Shown: positions 44,082 to 52,335 of the stretch, piece after piece
How the letters are laid out: each line of letters begins with the position of its first letter
Position numbering within the stretch: the first letter of the stretch is position 1
Source: Lentzea fradiae
GTDB taxonomy: Bacteria > Actinomycetota > Actinomycetes > Mycobacteriales > Pseudonocardiaceae
Direction: 5' to 3'
Length of the DNA stretch: 64,000 bases
Assembly (NCBI RefSeq): GCF_900100955.1
Contig: NZ_FNCC01000008.1
Coordinates: 186,001 to 250,000 of the forward strand
Notes under the pieces: generated by a model
What the model was told of the DNA's origin: nothing
The model's database searches: none
What the model saw: only the letters and a program-made list of their open reading frames with translations
Made by a program: the position numbers and the translations under genes

Positions 44082-46697
44082 GTGTCCGGGAATCGGGACG
44101 GGGTGTTCCGCGGCCGTGGGGCAGAACGGGAGCTGCTGCGCGGGGTGCTCGACTCGGGCACCGGTGTGGTGCTCGTCGACGGCGCACCGGGAACGGGCAA
44201 GACCCGGCTGCTCGCCGAGGCCGCCGCGCTGGCCGCCCGCCGCGGCTTCGAGGTCGCGACCGCCCGGGACGAGCTGGACCAGCCGTTCCTGCTGGCGCGC
44301 CTGGCAGAACGCGAGCCGGACGGTCCCGCGCTCGTCCTGCTCGACGACCTCCACCTGGCCGAGCCGGGAACGCTCGCGGCGCTGCGGTCCCTGCTGCCCG
44401 CCTCCACCCACGAGAAGGTCGTCTGGCTGCTCGCCCGCCGTTCCGGCGAGGGCGCCGACCGCCTGTTCGCCGCCGCGCTGGCCCGCGGTGCCGTCCGGAT
44501 CGACCTGCGGCCGTTGCCGGAGGAGGTCGTCACCGACCTCGTCGCCGACCTGGCGGGCGGGGTCCCCGACCACGACCTGCGGGCGCTCACGTCGACCGCG
44601 CTGGGCAACCCCGCCGAGCTGGTCGCCCTGGTCGACGCCCTGCGCGAGGACGGCCTCGTCGAGGTCGTCGCCGGCAACGCCTCGCTGCGCTCCGGCCGCC
44701 CGCCGCTGCGCACCGAGGCGCTGCTGCTCGGCCGCTGCCAGTCGCTGAGCGGCAAGGCGCGGCACCTGTTGCAGGTCGCCTCCGTCCTCGGGCGGCGCTT
44801 CGAGCCCGCCGACGTCGCGGAGATGCTGGCGACCAGCACCGCGATCCTGCTGCCCGCGCTGGACGAGGTCATCCGCGCGGGCGTCGTGACGTCGCTGGAG
44901 GACAAGCTCGCGTTCCGGCACGACCTGCTCTGGCGGCTCGTCGCCGAGTCCGTGCCGCCGCCCGTGCGCCGTGCCCTGCACCGCGAGGCGGGCGAGATGC
45001 TGCTGGGCCGCGGCGACTCCGCCGTCCTGGCCGCCGGGCACCTGCTGCACGGCGCCCAGCGCGGTGACGTGAGGTCGATCGACGGACTGGTCACCGCCGC
45101 GCTCGCCGTGCTGTTCACCGCTCCCGACGCCGCCGCCGAGCTCGCGGTGCGGGCGCTGGAGCTCACCGACCAGTCCTCGCCGTCCCTGCTCGACCGCACC
45201 GTCATCGCGGTCCGCGCGCTGACCGCGGCGGGCAAGCTCGCCGCGGCGCAAGCGCTCGCGCAGGACGCGTTGTCCCGCCAGGTCTCGCCGGAGGCGTCGG
45301 CCCGGCTGCGGCACTGCGTGGCCACGACGACGCTGCTGTCCGCGCGGCACGCGGAGTCGGCGGAGCTCTCCGAGGCGTTGCTGCACGAGCCCGACCTGAT
45401 GCCGCAGCTCGTGCCGTGGGTGGAGATCGTGCGCATGATGGCGCTGCTCGGCCACGACCGGCGCCGCGCGGAGGAGCTGGCGGAGGACGTCGTGCGCACC
45501 CACCAGGGGACGCCGGACGACGTGCTCGCGACGGCGCTCGCGGTGCTCGCCGCGATCGCCCGCGACACCGGGCAGCCCGGCGCGGCACTGGACCTGGCCC
45601 GCGCGGCCGCGCGGTCGGTGACCTCGCAGGAGCTCAGCGCCTACCCGCAGCTGCTGCTCGCGACCGTGCTGGGCGGGCTGCGCGAGCTCGCCGAGGCCGA
45701 CAGCGTGCTGCGCCGGGCGCGCAGCGGGACGTCCGCCGTCGTCACCAAGGGCATCCTGATCGAGGTCGTGCAGGCCAGGACCCTGTTGCAGGCCGGGCGG
45801 ATCGAGGAGGCGGCGGTCGAGGCGCGGGCAGCGCTGACCGCGGCGGAGGAGACGGGCCACACCGCGCTGGTGGCGCCCGCGCTGGCCGTGCTCGCGCTGG
45901 TCGCGATCCACACCGGTGACCTGCCGGCCGCGGTCGAGCACGTCGACCGCTACCGCCACGGCGTGCCCGCCGACGGGATCGTGTTCTCCCACGCCTTCTA
46001 CCAGTGGACCGACGTCCTGGTCACCTACGTGGAGTCGGGGCTGGAGAAGGCGCTCGCGCTGCTCACCGACGAGTACCCGGACCTGGTGTCGTCCGGGCTC
46101 TTCGCCGAGGAACCCCGTGCCGCCGGGTGGTTCGTGCGCAGGGCGCTGGAGGCGGGCGACTCCGGGCTCGCCAAGTCCGTCGTCGCGAGGGTCGAGCAAC
46201 TGGCCGCGGACAACCCCGGGTTCCGGGCGCTCGCGGCGGCCGCGCTGCACGCCCGCGGCCTGCTCGACGCCGACCCGTCCGCGCTGGAGCTGGCCGCACA
46301 GCAGGAAGGCGACCGGTGGGCGCGGGCGAACGCCGCGGAGGACCTCGGCGTGCTGCTCACCGACCGCGCCGCCGCGGTGAGGGCCCTGGAAAGCGCTCTC
46401 TCGCTGTACCGGGAGATCGGCGCGTCCCGCGACAGCGCCCGCGTGCTGGGCAGGCTGCGCAAGCTCGGGCGGCGCCGCCGGGCCGAACCCGCGCGTCCCG
46501 CGTCCGGGTGGTCGGGCCTGGACGACACCGAACGCGCCATCGCGAACCTGGTCGCGAAAGGACAGACGAACCGGCAGATCTCCACGCAGCTGTTCATGTC
46601 ACCGCACACGGTGAACTTCCACCTGCGCAAGATCTTCCGCAAGCTCGGGATCAGCTCTCGGGTCGAGCTGGTGATGCGGACGAGGGACGACCGGTGA
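44082..46697 (+). CDS. Large ATPase LuxR-family (LAL) transcriptional regulator B
   Basis: The roughly 871-residue protein has FRGRGAERELLRGVL (the LAL N-terminal boundary), a full Walker A (GAPGTGKTR), Walker B (ALVLLDDLHLAE), a helical TPR-like centre and a C-terminal LuxR HTH (LDDTERAIANLVAKGQTNRQ, FMSPHTVNFHLRKIFRKLGI). GTG 44082 follows AGGA; ATG 44037 is possible. It shares only low similarity with LAL A outside the motifs. Its last 47 bp overlap the convergent LapA gene. Confidence 0.9.
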   Translation: MSGNRDGVFRGRGAERELLRGVLDSGTGVVLVDGAPGTGKTRLLAEAAALAARRGFEVATARDELDQPFLLARLAEREPDGPALVLLDDLHLAEPGTLAALRSLLPASTHEKVVWLLARRSGEGADRLFAAALARGAVRIDLRPLPEEVVTDLVADLAGGVPDHDLRALTSTALGNPAELVALVDALREDGLVEVVAGNASLRSGRPPLRTEALLLGRCQSLSGKARHLLQVASVLGRRFEPADVAEMLATSTAILLPALDEVIRAGVVTSLEDKLAFRHDLLWRLVAESVPPPVRRALHREAGEMLLGRGDSAVLAAGHLLHGAQRGDVRSIDGLVTAALAVLFTAPDAAAELAVRALELTDQSSPSLLDRTVIAVRALTAAGKLAAAQALAQDALSRQVSPEASARLRHCVATTTLLSARHAESAELSEALLHEPDLMPQLVPWVEIVRMMALLGHDRRRAEELAEDVVRTHQGTPDDVLATALAVLAAIARDTGQPGAALDLARAAARSVTSQELSAYPQLLLATVLGGLRELAEADSVLRRARSGTSAVVTKGILIEVVQARTLLQAGRIEEAAVEARAALTAAEETGHTALVAPALAVLALVAIHTGDLPAAVEHVDRYRHGVPADGIVFSHAFYQWTDVLVTYVESGLEKALALLTDEYPDLVSSGLFAEEPRAAGWFVRRALEAGDSGLAKSVVARVEQLAADNPGFRALAAAALHARGLLDADPSALELAAQQEGDRWARANAAEDLGVLLTDRAAAVRALESALSLYREIGASRDSARVLGRLRKLGRRRRAEPARPASGWSGLDDTERAIANLVAKGQTNRQISTQLFMSPHTVNFHLRKIFRKLGISSRVELVMRTRDDR

Positions 46698-47064
46698 GCC
46701 GCTTGGCCTGACGGCGCAGCTGCAGGATGCGGGCCGCGCCGACGACCGCGACCAGCAGCGCCCCGCCGATCGCCGCGAAGAGCAGGGAGACGCCCAGCGG
46801 CAGGCTGAACTCGCCCCACAGGAAGTGGATCGTCGTCGTGCCCAGGTTCTGCAGGATGAACACCAGCAGGAAGATCAGCACGACGATCGCCACCAGCACG
46901 GCGACCCACGTCCCGCTGGTTCTGGTGGGACGGGTCGACTCGCGCGGGGTGTCCGGGGCCGTCAGGTCCGCCGGCGGGACGGTGGCAGGAGGACTGCCGG
47001 GCCTGCCCGCCGGGATCGGCTCGGTGACCGGGGCCTTCGGGGTCTCGTCGCTGGAGGTCGCCAC
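46651..47064 (-). CDS. LapA-domain membrane protein (DUF1049)
   Basis: The 137-residue protein has a Pro/Thr-rich cytoplasmic N-terminus (about 45 residues), then two membrane helices (VAVLVAIVVLIFLLVFILQN; LPLGVSLLFAAIGGALLVAV) around TTTIHFLWGEF, the lipopolysaccharide-assembly A-domain pattern. A basic tail (RILQLRRQAKRL) follows. Function in actinobacteria is unknown. It is convergent and overlapping with LAL B. Confidence 0.88.
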   Translation of the reverse strand: MATSSDETPKAPVTEPIPAGRPGSPPATVPPADLTAPDTPRESTRPTRTSGTWVAVLVAIVVLIFLLVFILQNLGTTTIHFLWGEFSLPLGVSLLFAAIGGALLVAVVGAARILQLRRQAKRLTGRPSSASPARPES

Positions 47065-47115
47065 CCGCCGATTATCGGCGACCTCCCGTCGTCGCGCCCG
47101 CTGGCGAACGGGGGA

Positions 47116-47646
47116 CTACAGCCGGCGCAGACCGGCGAGCACGCGTTCGAGCAGCGCCATGTTCGGCTGGGCGCCCGGTTCGTGCACCGCGACCAGGTTC
47201 AGCGTGATCAGGTCGCTCAGCAGCACCCGCGTGACGCCGAGCGGGATCTTCATCAGCGCCGAGATCTCGGCGACCGACCGCGGCTGAAGGCACAGCCGCA
47301 TCATCGCCGCCTGGTCGTTGTTCGCCTGGTGCAGCCGCTCCTCGTCGGTCGAGAGCAGCGTCTCCAGGCGCAGGTCGTGGCGGGCCGTCGTGCGGCCGCC
47401 CGTCCGCGCGTACGGACGGATCAGCGAGCTGTCCCGCGCGGGAACGCCGGGAGGTTCTTCTTCCTGCATCGGCCACTCCGGTGGCGGCTCCGGTGGGCGT
47501 TGGCGCAACGGTTGCTGAACGGGCATCTGCTGCGTGTCCGAGCCGTGCGAGTCACCTCGCTCGTCCGACTTCAGCCGTCTGCGGGTCGCCGGGGATCCGA
47601 ATCGCGCCCCGGTGTAACCGATTTCCGTCGCTTCCTCGTCGTGCAC
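47116..47646 (-). CDS. DUF742 family protein
   Basis: The 176-residue protein has a long disordered N-terminus rich in Pro, Gln and Glu and the DUF742 domain near its C-terminus: SSLIRPYARTGGRT, LSTDEERLHQANNDQAAMMR, VAEISALMKIPLGVTRVLLS and DLITLNLVAVHEP. In actinobacteria DUF742 proteins usually sit inside conservons (histidine kinase, roadblock protein, DUF742, GTPase). Here only an anti-sigma-like ATPase lies upstream, so it is outside the normal context. A predicted winged-HTH fold gives a possible signalling role. Confidence 0.9.
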   Translation of the reverse strand: MHDEEATEIGYTGARFGSPATRRRLKSDERGDSHGSDTQQMPVQQPLRQRPPEPPPEWPMQEEEPPGVPARDSSLIRPYARTGGRTTARHDLRLETLLSTDEERLHQANNDQAAMMRLCLQPRSVAEISALMKIPLGVTRVLLSDLITLNLVAVHEPGAQPNMALLERVLAGLRRL

Positions 47647-47685
47647 GTGCCCAAGCTATAACGAAGTCGCCCAAATGTATGTCGA

Positions 47686-48609
47686 TCACGTTGCCTTTTT
47701 GTCACCCAGATCGAATCTGACCTGGATTGCAGTGCCCGTCGCCGTCGTTTGGGTGCGCACGAGGTCCGCCAAACGGTTGACAAGCAACAGACCGCGACCG
47801 CCTGGTTCGTTTGCGTGAACAGGCGTGCGTCCGGCGAGAACATCCGTGATGTGTCCGTTGTCGTTGACTTGGCAAACAATGCTTTCGTTTTCGGTCCACA
47901 CCCGGACCGTGCTCTGGCCGCCGCCGTGCCGGACGCTGTTGGTCGCCAGCTCGGTCACCGCGAGCGCGAAGTCGTCGAGCCGCGCCGCCGAAAGGCCCAG
48001 CCGCACCGCCTGCTCGCGGGCGAACGACCGCACCGCCGCCATCGCGCCCGCGCCCACCGAGGTGCTCACCGCGTCCACCGGGATCGTGAGCGGCAGCGAG
48101 TGCGCGGCGACGACCACCCGCGCCGGGTGGAAGTGGTCGCTCGGCCGGTGCCCGCCCGCGTCGATCACGACCGGGTGGGTCTTCTCGGCGTCGGCCAGCA
48201 CCTCGTGGCCGAGCGCGGACGTGTCGTACGGGCACAGGATGCTCAGGTCGCGACCGCTGAAGGCGTAGTTGACGAGCGCCTCGTGCAGCGTGCAGGCCGG
48301 GTACTCGACGTCGGTGCGCCGGTCCCAGACCGGTTCGCTGATGATCCGGACGGCCCCGCGGTGCCGGTCGGCGAACGCGCGGAGATCCGGGATGATCCGG
48401 CCGGGGTTGCGGCCGGTGTCCGCCATGTCGAGGAAGGTGACGAGGTGTGCGAACCCGCTCAGCGCCTCCCGCAGCAGCTCGAGCTTCCTGCTGGGCACCG
48501 CCACGGCGACGGGCTCGCCGTTCGCCAGGCCCTCGACCACGAACGGGACCGTGCCGTCGATGTAGGACTCCTCGTCGGAGTAGAACAGCGCCGGATGTGC
48601 GAACGTCAT
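47686..48609 (-). CDS. MEDS-domain anti-sigma-factor-type ATPase regulator
   Basis: The 307-residue protein has an N-terminal MEDS (DcmR sensory) domain: HPALFYSDEESYIDGTVPFV near residue 5 and CTLHEALVNYAFSGRDLSIL, CPYDTSALGHEVLADAEKTH. The C-terminal part (about 175-305) is a HATPase_c_2 kinase-like domain of anti-sigma regulators (LDDFALAVTELATNSVRHGG, GGRGLLLVNRLADLV). Such proteins control sigma-factor antagonists or bind sensory ligands. It is upstream of DUF742 on the same strand with 39 bp between them and may share its transcript. Confidence 0.88.
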   Translation of the reverse strand: MTFAHPALFYSDEESYIDGTVPFVVEGLANGEPVAVAVPSRKLELLREALSGFAHLVTFLDMADTGRNPGRIIPDLRAFADRHRGAVRIISEPVWDRRTDVEYPACTLHEALVNYAFSGRDLSILCPYDTSALGHEVLADAEKTHPVVIDAGGHRPSDHFHPARVVVAAHSLPLTIPVDAVSTSVGAGAMAAVRSFAREQAVRLGLSAARLDDFALAVTELATNSVRHGGGQSTVRVWTENESIVCQVNDNGHITDVLAGRTPVHANEPGGRGLLLVNRLADLVRTQTTATGTAIQVRFDLGDKKAT

Positions 48610-48710
48610 GTGCCACCTCTCGTCAACTTCCCAGGGTGTCCACCCGAGCGGCCGCTCAAACCATCATTTCTTGACCCTCACACCGTGTCAGCCCCTACAC
48701 AGGACCAGTC

Positions 48711-49532
48711 ATGTTCACCATCGGAGACTTCGCTCACCTGGGCCGGGTGTCGGTGCGGATGCTGCGCCACTACGACGCCACCGGCCTGCTGCCGCCCGCC
48801 CGCGTCGACCCGTCGACCGGCTACCGCTTCTACACCGCCGCCCAGCTGCAGCGGCTCAACCGCCTCGTCGCGCTGAAGGACCTCGGTCTGACGCTCGACC
48901 AGGTGCGGGTCGTGCTCGACGAGGAACTGCCCGTCGAGCAGCTGCACGGCATGCTGTCGTTGCGACGAGCCGAGCTGCGGCAGCAGATCGCCGCCGACAC
49001 CGCGCGCCTGCGCCGGGTCGAGGCACGTCTCCGCGCCATCGAGAGGGAGGGCACCATGCCCGCCGACGAGATCGTCGTGAAACCCGTCCCCGCCGTCCGC
49101 GTCGCCCGGCTGAGCGCCACCGCGGCGTCCTACGACCCGCAGGACATCGGCCCGGTCATCCAGCCGCTCTACCCGCAGCTGTTCGAACGGCTGGGCCGCG
49201 CGGGCGTCACACCGTCCGGGTGCGGCATCGCCACCTACGAACCCGCGCCCGGCGACGAGGTCCTCGTGCACGCCGGCGTGACCGTCACCGTCGAGCCGTC
49301 GCCCTCCTACGGCTTCGAGGTCGTGGACCTGCCCGCGCTCACCGAGGCGGCCACGGTCGTGCACCGCGGGGCGATGGACGACGTCGACGTGACCTACCAG
49401 GCCGTGGCGGCGTGGATCGAGGCGCACGGGTACAAGCAGAACGGGTTCGCCCGCGAGGTGTACCTGAACTACGGCGAGGGCGACCCGGCCGACTGGCTGA
49501 CCGAGCTGCAGCTGGAGATCACCAAGCCGTGA
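48711..49532 (+). CDS. MerR-family regulator with GyrI-like effector domain
   Basis: The 273-residue protein has an N-terminal MerR HTH (FTIGDFAHLGRVSVRMLRHY, YDATGLLPPARVDPSTGYRF), a coiled-coil linker (LSLRRAELRQQIAADTARLR) and a C-terminal GyrI-like small-molecule-binding domain (VRVARLSATAASY to LQLEITKP). This is the BmrR-like layout that senses drugs or other hydrophobic ligands. No efflux gene is adjacent, so it may act in trans or autoregulate. Confidence 0.92.
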   Translation: MFTIGDFAHLGRVSVRMLRHYDATGLLPPARVDPSTGYRFYTAAQLQRLNRLVALKDLGLTLDQVRVVLDEELPVEQLHGMLSLRRAELRQQIAADTARLRRVEARLRAIEREGTMPADEIVVKPVPAVRVARLSATAASYDPQDIGPVIQPLYPQLFERLGRAGVTPSGCGIATYEPAPGDEVLVHAGVTVTVEPSPSYGFEVVDLPALTEAATVVHRGAMDDVDVTYQAVAAWIEAHGYKQNGFAREVYLNYGEGDPADWLTELQLEITKP

Positions 49533-49552
49533 CATGAGCGCGGCGTGGCCGG

Positions 49553-50188
49553 TCAGCGGTCGTCGGTGTGGATGCGCCGGTGCAACGACTCCATCCGCTC
49601 GTCCAGCTGCGCCGCGATCATCGCCGACGACATCAGCTCGTCGACGAAGTCCGCGGGCGGGCTGTCCTCGTACTTGTAGAACAGCTTGTGCTCCAAGGTC
49701 GCCCAGAAGTCCATCGCGATGGTCCGCAGCTGCACCTCGACCTTCACGAGCTCGACCCGGTCCGACAGGAACACCGGGATGCGCACGATGAGGTGCAGGC
49801 TGCGGTACCCGTTCGGCTTCGGCGTGGCGATGTAGTCCTTGGTGCGCAGGATCTCCACGTCGTGCTGGCGCGCGAGCATCTCCTTGACGCGGTAGACGTC
49901 CGAGACGAACGGGCAGATGACGCGCACGCCCGCGATGTCGTCCAGCACGTCGCCCATCGACTCCAGGTCGAGCGGGAAACCCTTGCGCCGCAGCTTCTCC
50001 AGGATTCCTTCCGGCTTCTTCACCCGGTTGGTGATGTGCTCGATCGGGTCGTGCCGGTGGACCGAGTCGAACTCCTCGCTGAGGATGCGCAGCTTCGTCA
50101 TCAGCTCCTCGATGGCGAACTTGTAGACGAGCAAACGCCGTTCGAGGTCGCGCAGGAGGCTCAGGTCGTCGGCCAGGTCGGTCACCAC
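49553..50188 (-). CDS. Small alarmone synthetase (RelA/SpoT synthetase domain)
   Basis: The roughly 211-residue protein has only the synthetase domain: FAIEELMTKLRILSEEFD, RVKKPEGILEKLRRKG, DDIAGVRVICPFVSDVYRV (the conserved D..G.R motif), TPKNTILP-like segment replaced by IATPKPNGYRSLHLIVRIP, and VEVQLRTIAMDFWATLEHKL (substrate-binding E.QLRT). No hydrolase, TGS or ACT domain is present. It would make ppGpp, pppGpp or related nucleotides. The start is uncertain: GTG 50188/50185 or a longer GTG at 50263 that overlaps the next gene. Confidence 0.9.
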   Translation of the reverse strand: MVTDLADDLSLLRDLERRLLVYKFAIEELMTKLRILSEEFDSVHRHDPIEHITNRVKKPEGILEKLRRKGFPLDLESMGDVLDDIAGVRVICPFVSDVYRVKEMLARQHDVEILRTKDYIATPKPNGYRSLHLIVRIPVFLSDRVELVKVEVQLRTIAMDFWATLEHKLFYKYEDSPPADFVDELMSSAMIAAQLDERMESLHRRIHTDDR

Positions 50189-50201
50189 ACCAGCGTACTG
50201 A

Positions 50202-51182
50202 TCATCGGGGACCGAACCGCGCGACCGCTTGCGGGGCGTACCCGTAGAAACCGGGAAGTCCACCCGTGTGGAGGAACACGACCGGCGTGTCGCCGTGTGC
50301 CGCGATCTCGCGGAGCTTCACCGCGGCCTTGCCCGTGTACACCGGGTCGAGCAGCACGCCCTCGGTCTCGGCGAAGAGCTTCAGCACGTCCCACATCTCC
50401 GGCGTCGGCACGCCGTAGCCCGGTCCGACCGTGTCGTCGGTGAAGGTGACGTGGGACAGCTCCGGCGCGGGCGCGCCGAGCAGGGCGGCGGCCTCGGTGG
50501 CCAGGGCGCGCAGCTCCTGCTCCGTCTCCGCGGCGGGGTGCGAGACGCTCGGGGCGTGGACGGTGCCGGGCCAGCCGAGCAGCTCGGTGCCGAGCGCGAT
50601 GCCCGCCGCCGTGGCGCCGCTGCCCTGCGGCACGACGATCCTCGCCGCGCCGATGCCGCGGTCGTGCAGCTGGTCCACCAGCTCGGCGGCCGCCGCGACG
50701 TAGCCGAGGGTGCCCAGGCCGTTGGAACCGCCGACCGGCAGCGTCACGGCCTTGTCGTGGTTCACCCGCGCGTAGACCTCGTCGGCCTCCTCGGCGTTCG
50801 CGCACACGTGCACGGTGGCGCCGAACATGTGGTCCAGCACGATGTTGCCGGAACGCTCGTACGCGTCGCCGTCCATCGGCACCTTGGCGGTGAGCACCAG
50901 CTCGCACCGCAGGCCGAGCTTCGCACACGCCGCCGCGGTCTGGCGGCCGTGGTTGGTCTGCAACGCGCCGAACGTGATGACCGTGTCCGCACCGTCGGCG
51001 AGGGCGCGGCCGAGCAGGAACTCCAGCTTGCGCAGCTTGTTGCCGCCCGCGCCCAGCCCGTTGACGTCGTCGCGCTTGAGCAGGACCGGAGGGCCGCCGA
51101 GCGCCGCCGTGAGCCGAGGGGCGTCGTCGAGCGGGGTCGGCCAGCTGCCCAGTGCGACTCGGGGGAACGCGCTCAGGTCCAT
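50202..51182 (-). CDS. 1-aminocyclopropane-1-carboxylate deaminase/D-cysteine desulfhydrase family
   Basis: The 326-residue PLP fold type II enzyme starts MDLSAFPRVALGSWPTPLDD. It has KRDDVNGLGAGGNKLRKLEF with the PLP lysine in GNKLRK, TFGALQTNHGRQTAAACAKL and VPQGSGATAAGIALG (PLP phosphate loop). The family contains both ACC deaminases and D-cysteine desulfhydrases; without the diagnostic active-site residues being checked, D-cysteine desulfhydrase is slightly favoured. It stands alone on the minus strand. Confidence 0.9.
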   Translation of the reverse strand: MDLSAFPRVALGSWPTPLDDAPRLTAALGGPPVLLKRDDVNGLGAGGNKLRKLEFLLGRALADGADTVITFGALQTNHGRQTAAACAKLGLRCELVLTAKVPMDGDAYERSGNIVLDHMFGATVHVCANAEEADEVYARVNHDKAVTLPVGGSNGLGTLGYVAAAAELVDQLHDRGIGAARIVVPQGSGATAAGIALGTELLGWPGTVHAPSVSHPAAETEQELRALATEAAALLGAPAPELSHVTFTDDTVGPGYGVPTPEMWDVLKLFAETEGVLLDPVYTGKAAVKLREIAAHGDTPVVFLHTGGLPGFYGYAPQAVARFGPR

Positions 51183-51225
51183 GCCCGTGAGCTTAGGGCG
51201 TGCCCGCCGGTCCAAGGTGGACGGT

Positions 51226-51756
51226 TCAGGTCTCGCGGCCGAACTCGGCGTAGCGCGTGGTGCCGCTCTCCAGCGCCGTCACGGCGAGCGTGAGCCGCCG
51301 GTGCAGGGACGGATAGATGCGTGGCCGGGCGTCGTCGAGCGTCAGGTACTCCACGCCGCGCAGTTCGGGGTCGCAGGCCACCGCGCCGTCCACGACGCCG
51401 CCGTCGAAGACGAACTGGTGGCAGTCGCGCCAGACGCCGTTGCGCGGGGTCCAGTCGACCACCAGCAACCGTCCGAGCCGGACGTCCAGGCCCAGCTCCT
51501 CGCGGATCTCGCGCAGCGCCGCCGCCTTGGGCGACTCGTCGTCCTCGGTCATGCCGCCCGGGATGTCCAGCACCGGCTTGTAGACCGGCACGACGAACAG
51601 CACCCGCCCGGCCGAGTCGCGGACCAGTGCTCCGGCCGCGCTCGTCTTGACCGGCCGCCGCGACGCCACGCCGGGCTCGAACTCGATCTCGGCCGGTCCC
51701 TCGTCGAGGACGTCGGCGGCGAAGGTCGCGGGGTCTCCCGCGTGCTGGGCGGACAT
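51226..51756 (-). CDS. NUDIX hydrolase
   Basis: The 176-residue protein has the complete NUDIX box with spacing GX5EX7REUXEEXGU: GGMTEDDESPKAAAL followed by REIREELGL. It is preceded by SAAGALVRDSAGRVLFVVP. It hydrolyses a nucleoside diphosphate linked to another moiety; the substrate is not evident. It has an N-terminal acidic extension of about 35 residues. Confidence 0.92.
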   Translation of the reverse strand: MSAQHAGDPATFAADVLDEGPAEIEFEPGVASRRPVKTSAAGALVRDSAGRVLFVVPVYKPVLDIPGGMTEDDESPKAAALREIREELGLDVRLGRLLVVDWTPRNGVWRDCHQFVFDGGVVDGAVACDPELRGVEYLTLDDARPRIYPSLHRRLTLAVTALESGTTRYAEFGRET

Positions 51757-51900
51757 CGTCCGATGATCACACCACAGGGTGAATCACGCACCGGAGCGGC
51801 TGCCGTTCGGCGCTGGTGAGCGGCCGCCGGGCGATGACGGTGCGCGACCAAACGAACAAGCAGTACGCTCAGCGGTGTAACTCCGTGCGATCAATCGCCG

Positions 51901-52281
51901 ATGTCCGAGGCAACATCGGTGGAGGTGACGCCAATGGGGGCAACCGGTGCCGCCAAGCGCAGACACGACGGCAGATCGGCCCCGTGGTCGGTGGTCATGC
52001 TGACCGTCGTGTTCGTCGTGGTGGCCCAGGTCCAGTTCGCCATCGCGATCGCGGAGGCCGTCTGGTGGCCTGCCGTGGTCGGGGTGCTGCTGCTGGGTGC
52101 CGCGATCGCTTTCGTGAAGACGGCGCGCAGGCTGCGTTGGGAAGACAGCGACACGTACGAGAAGCCGGTCGAGGTGGCCAAGCCGCTCCCCGCCGGGTAC
52201 GAGCCGCACGTCGACGCCGACGGAAGCCTCGCTCGTGCGGTCGGCGAGGTGGTCGAGGCGTCCCGGCGCTGGAGGGCCTGA
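51901..52281 (+). CDS. Small two-helix membrane protein of unknown function
   Basis: The 126-residue protein has a hydrophilic N-terminus (about 28 residues), two membrane helices (VVMLTVVFVVVAQVQFAIAI and WWPAVVGVLLLGAAIAFV) and an acidic/basic cytoplasmic tail. It has no recognisable family motif. Codon bias is normal for the window, so it is likely real. It is isolated: neighbours on both sides are on the minus strand. Confidence 0.7.
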   Translation: MSEATSVEVTPMGATGAAKRRHDGRSAPWSVVMLTVVFVVVAQVQFAIAIAEAVWWPAVVGVLLLGAAIAFVKTARRLRWEDSDTYEKPVEVAKPLPAGYEPHVDADGSLARAVGEVVEASRRWRA

Positions 52282-52335
52282 CAGCTCCACGTCGCGAAGG
52301 CCGGCCCACGGGGTGGTCCGGTCATGTCGCCGTGT

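Noticed and set aside
43802-45568. N-terminal extension of LAL regulator A, and large minus-strand frames opposite LAL B
   Set aside because: They are antisense to the well-supported LAL B coding sequence and have no motif; the TTG with GGAGAG at 43801 is the better start.
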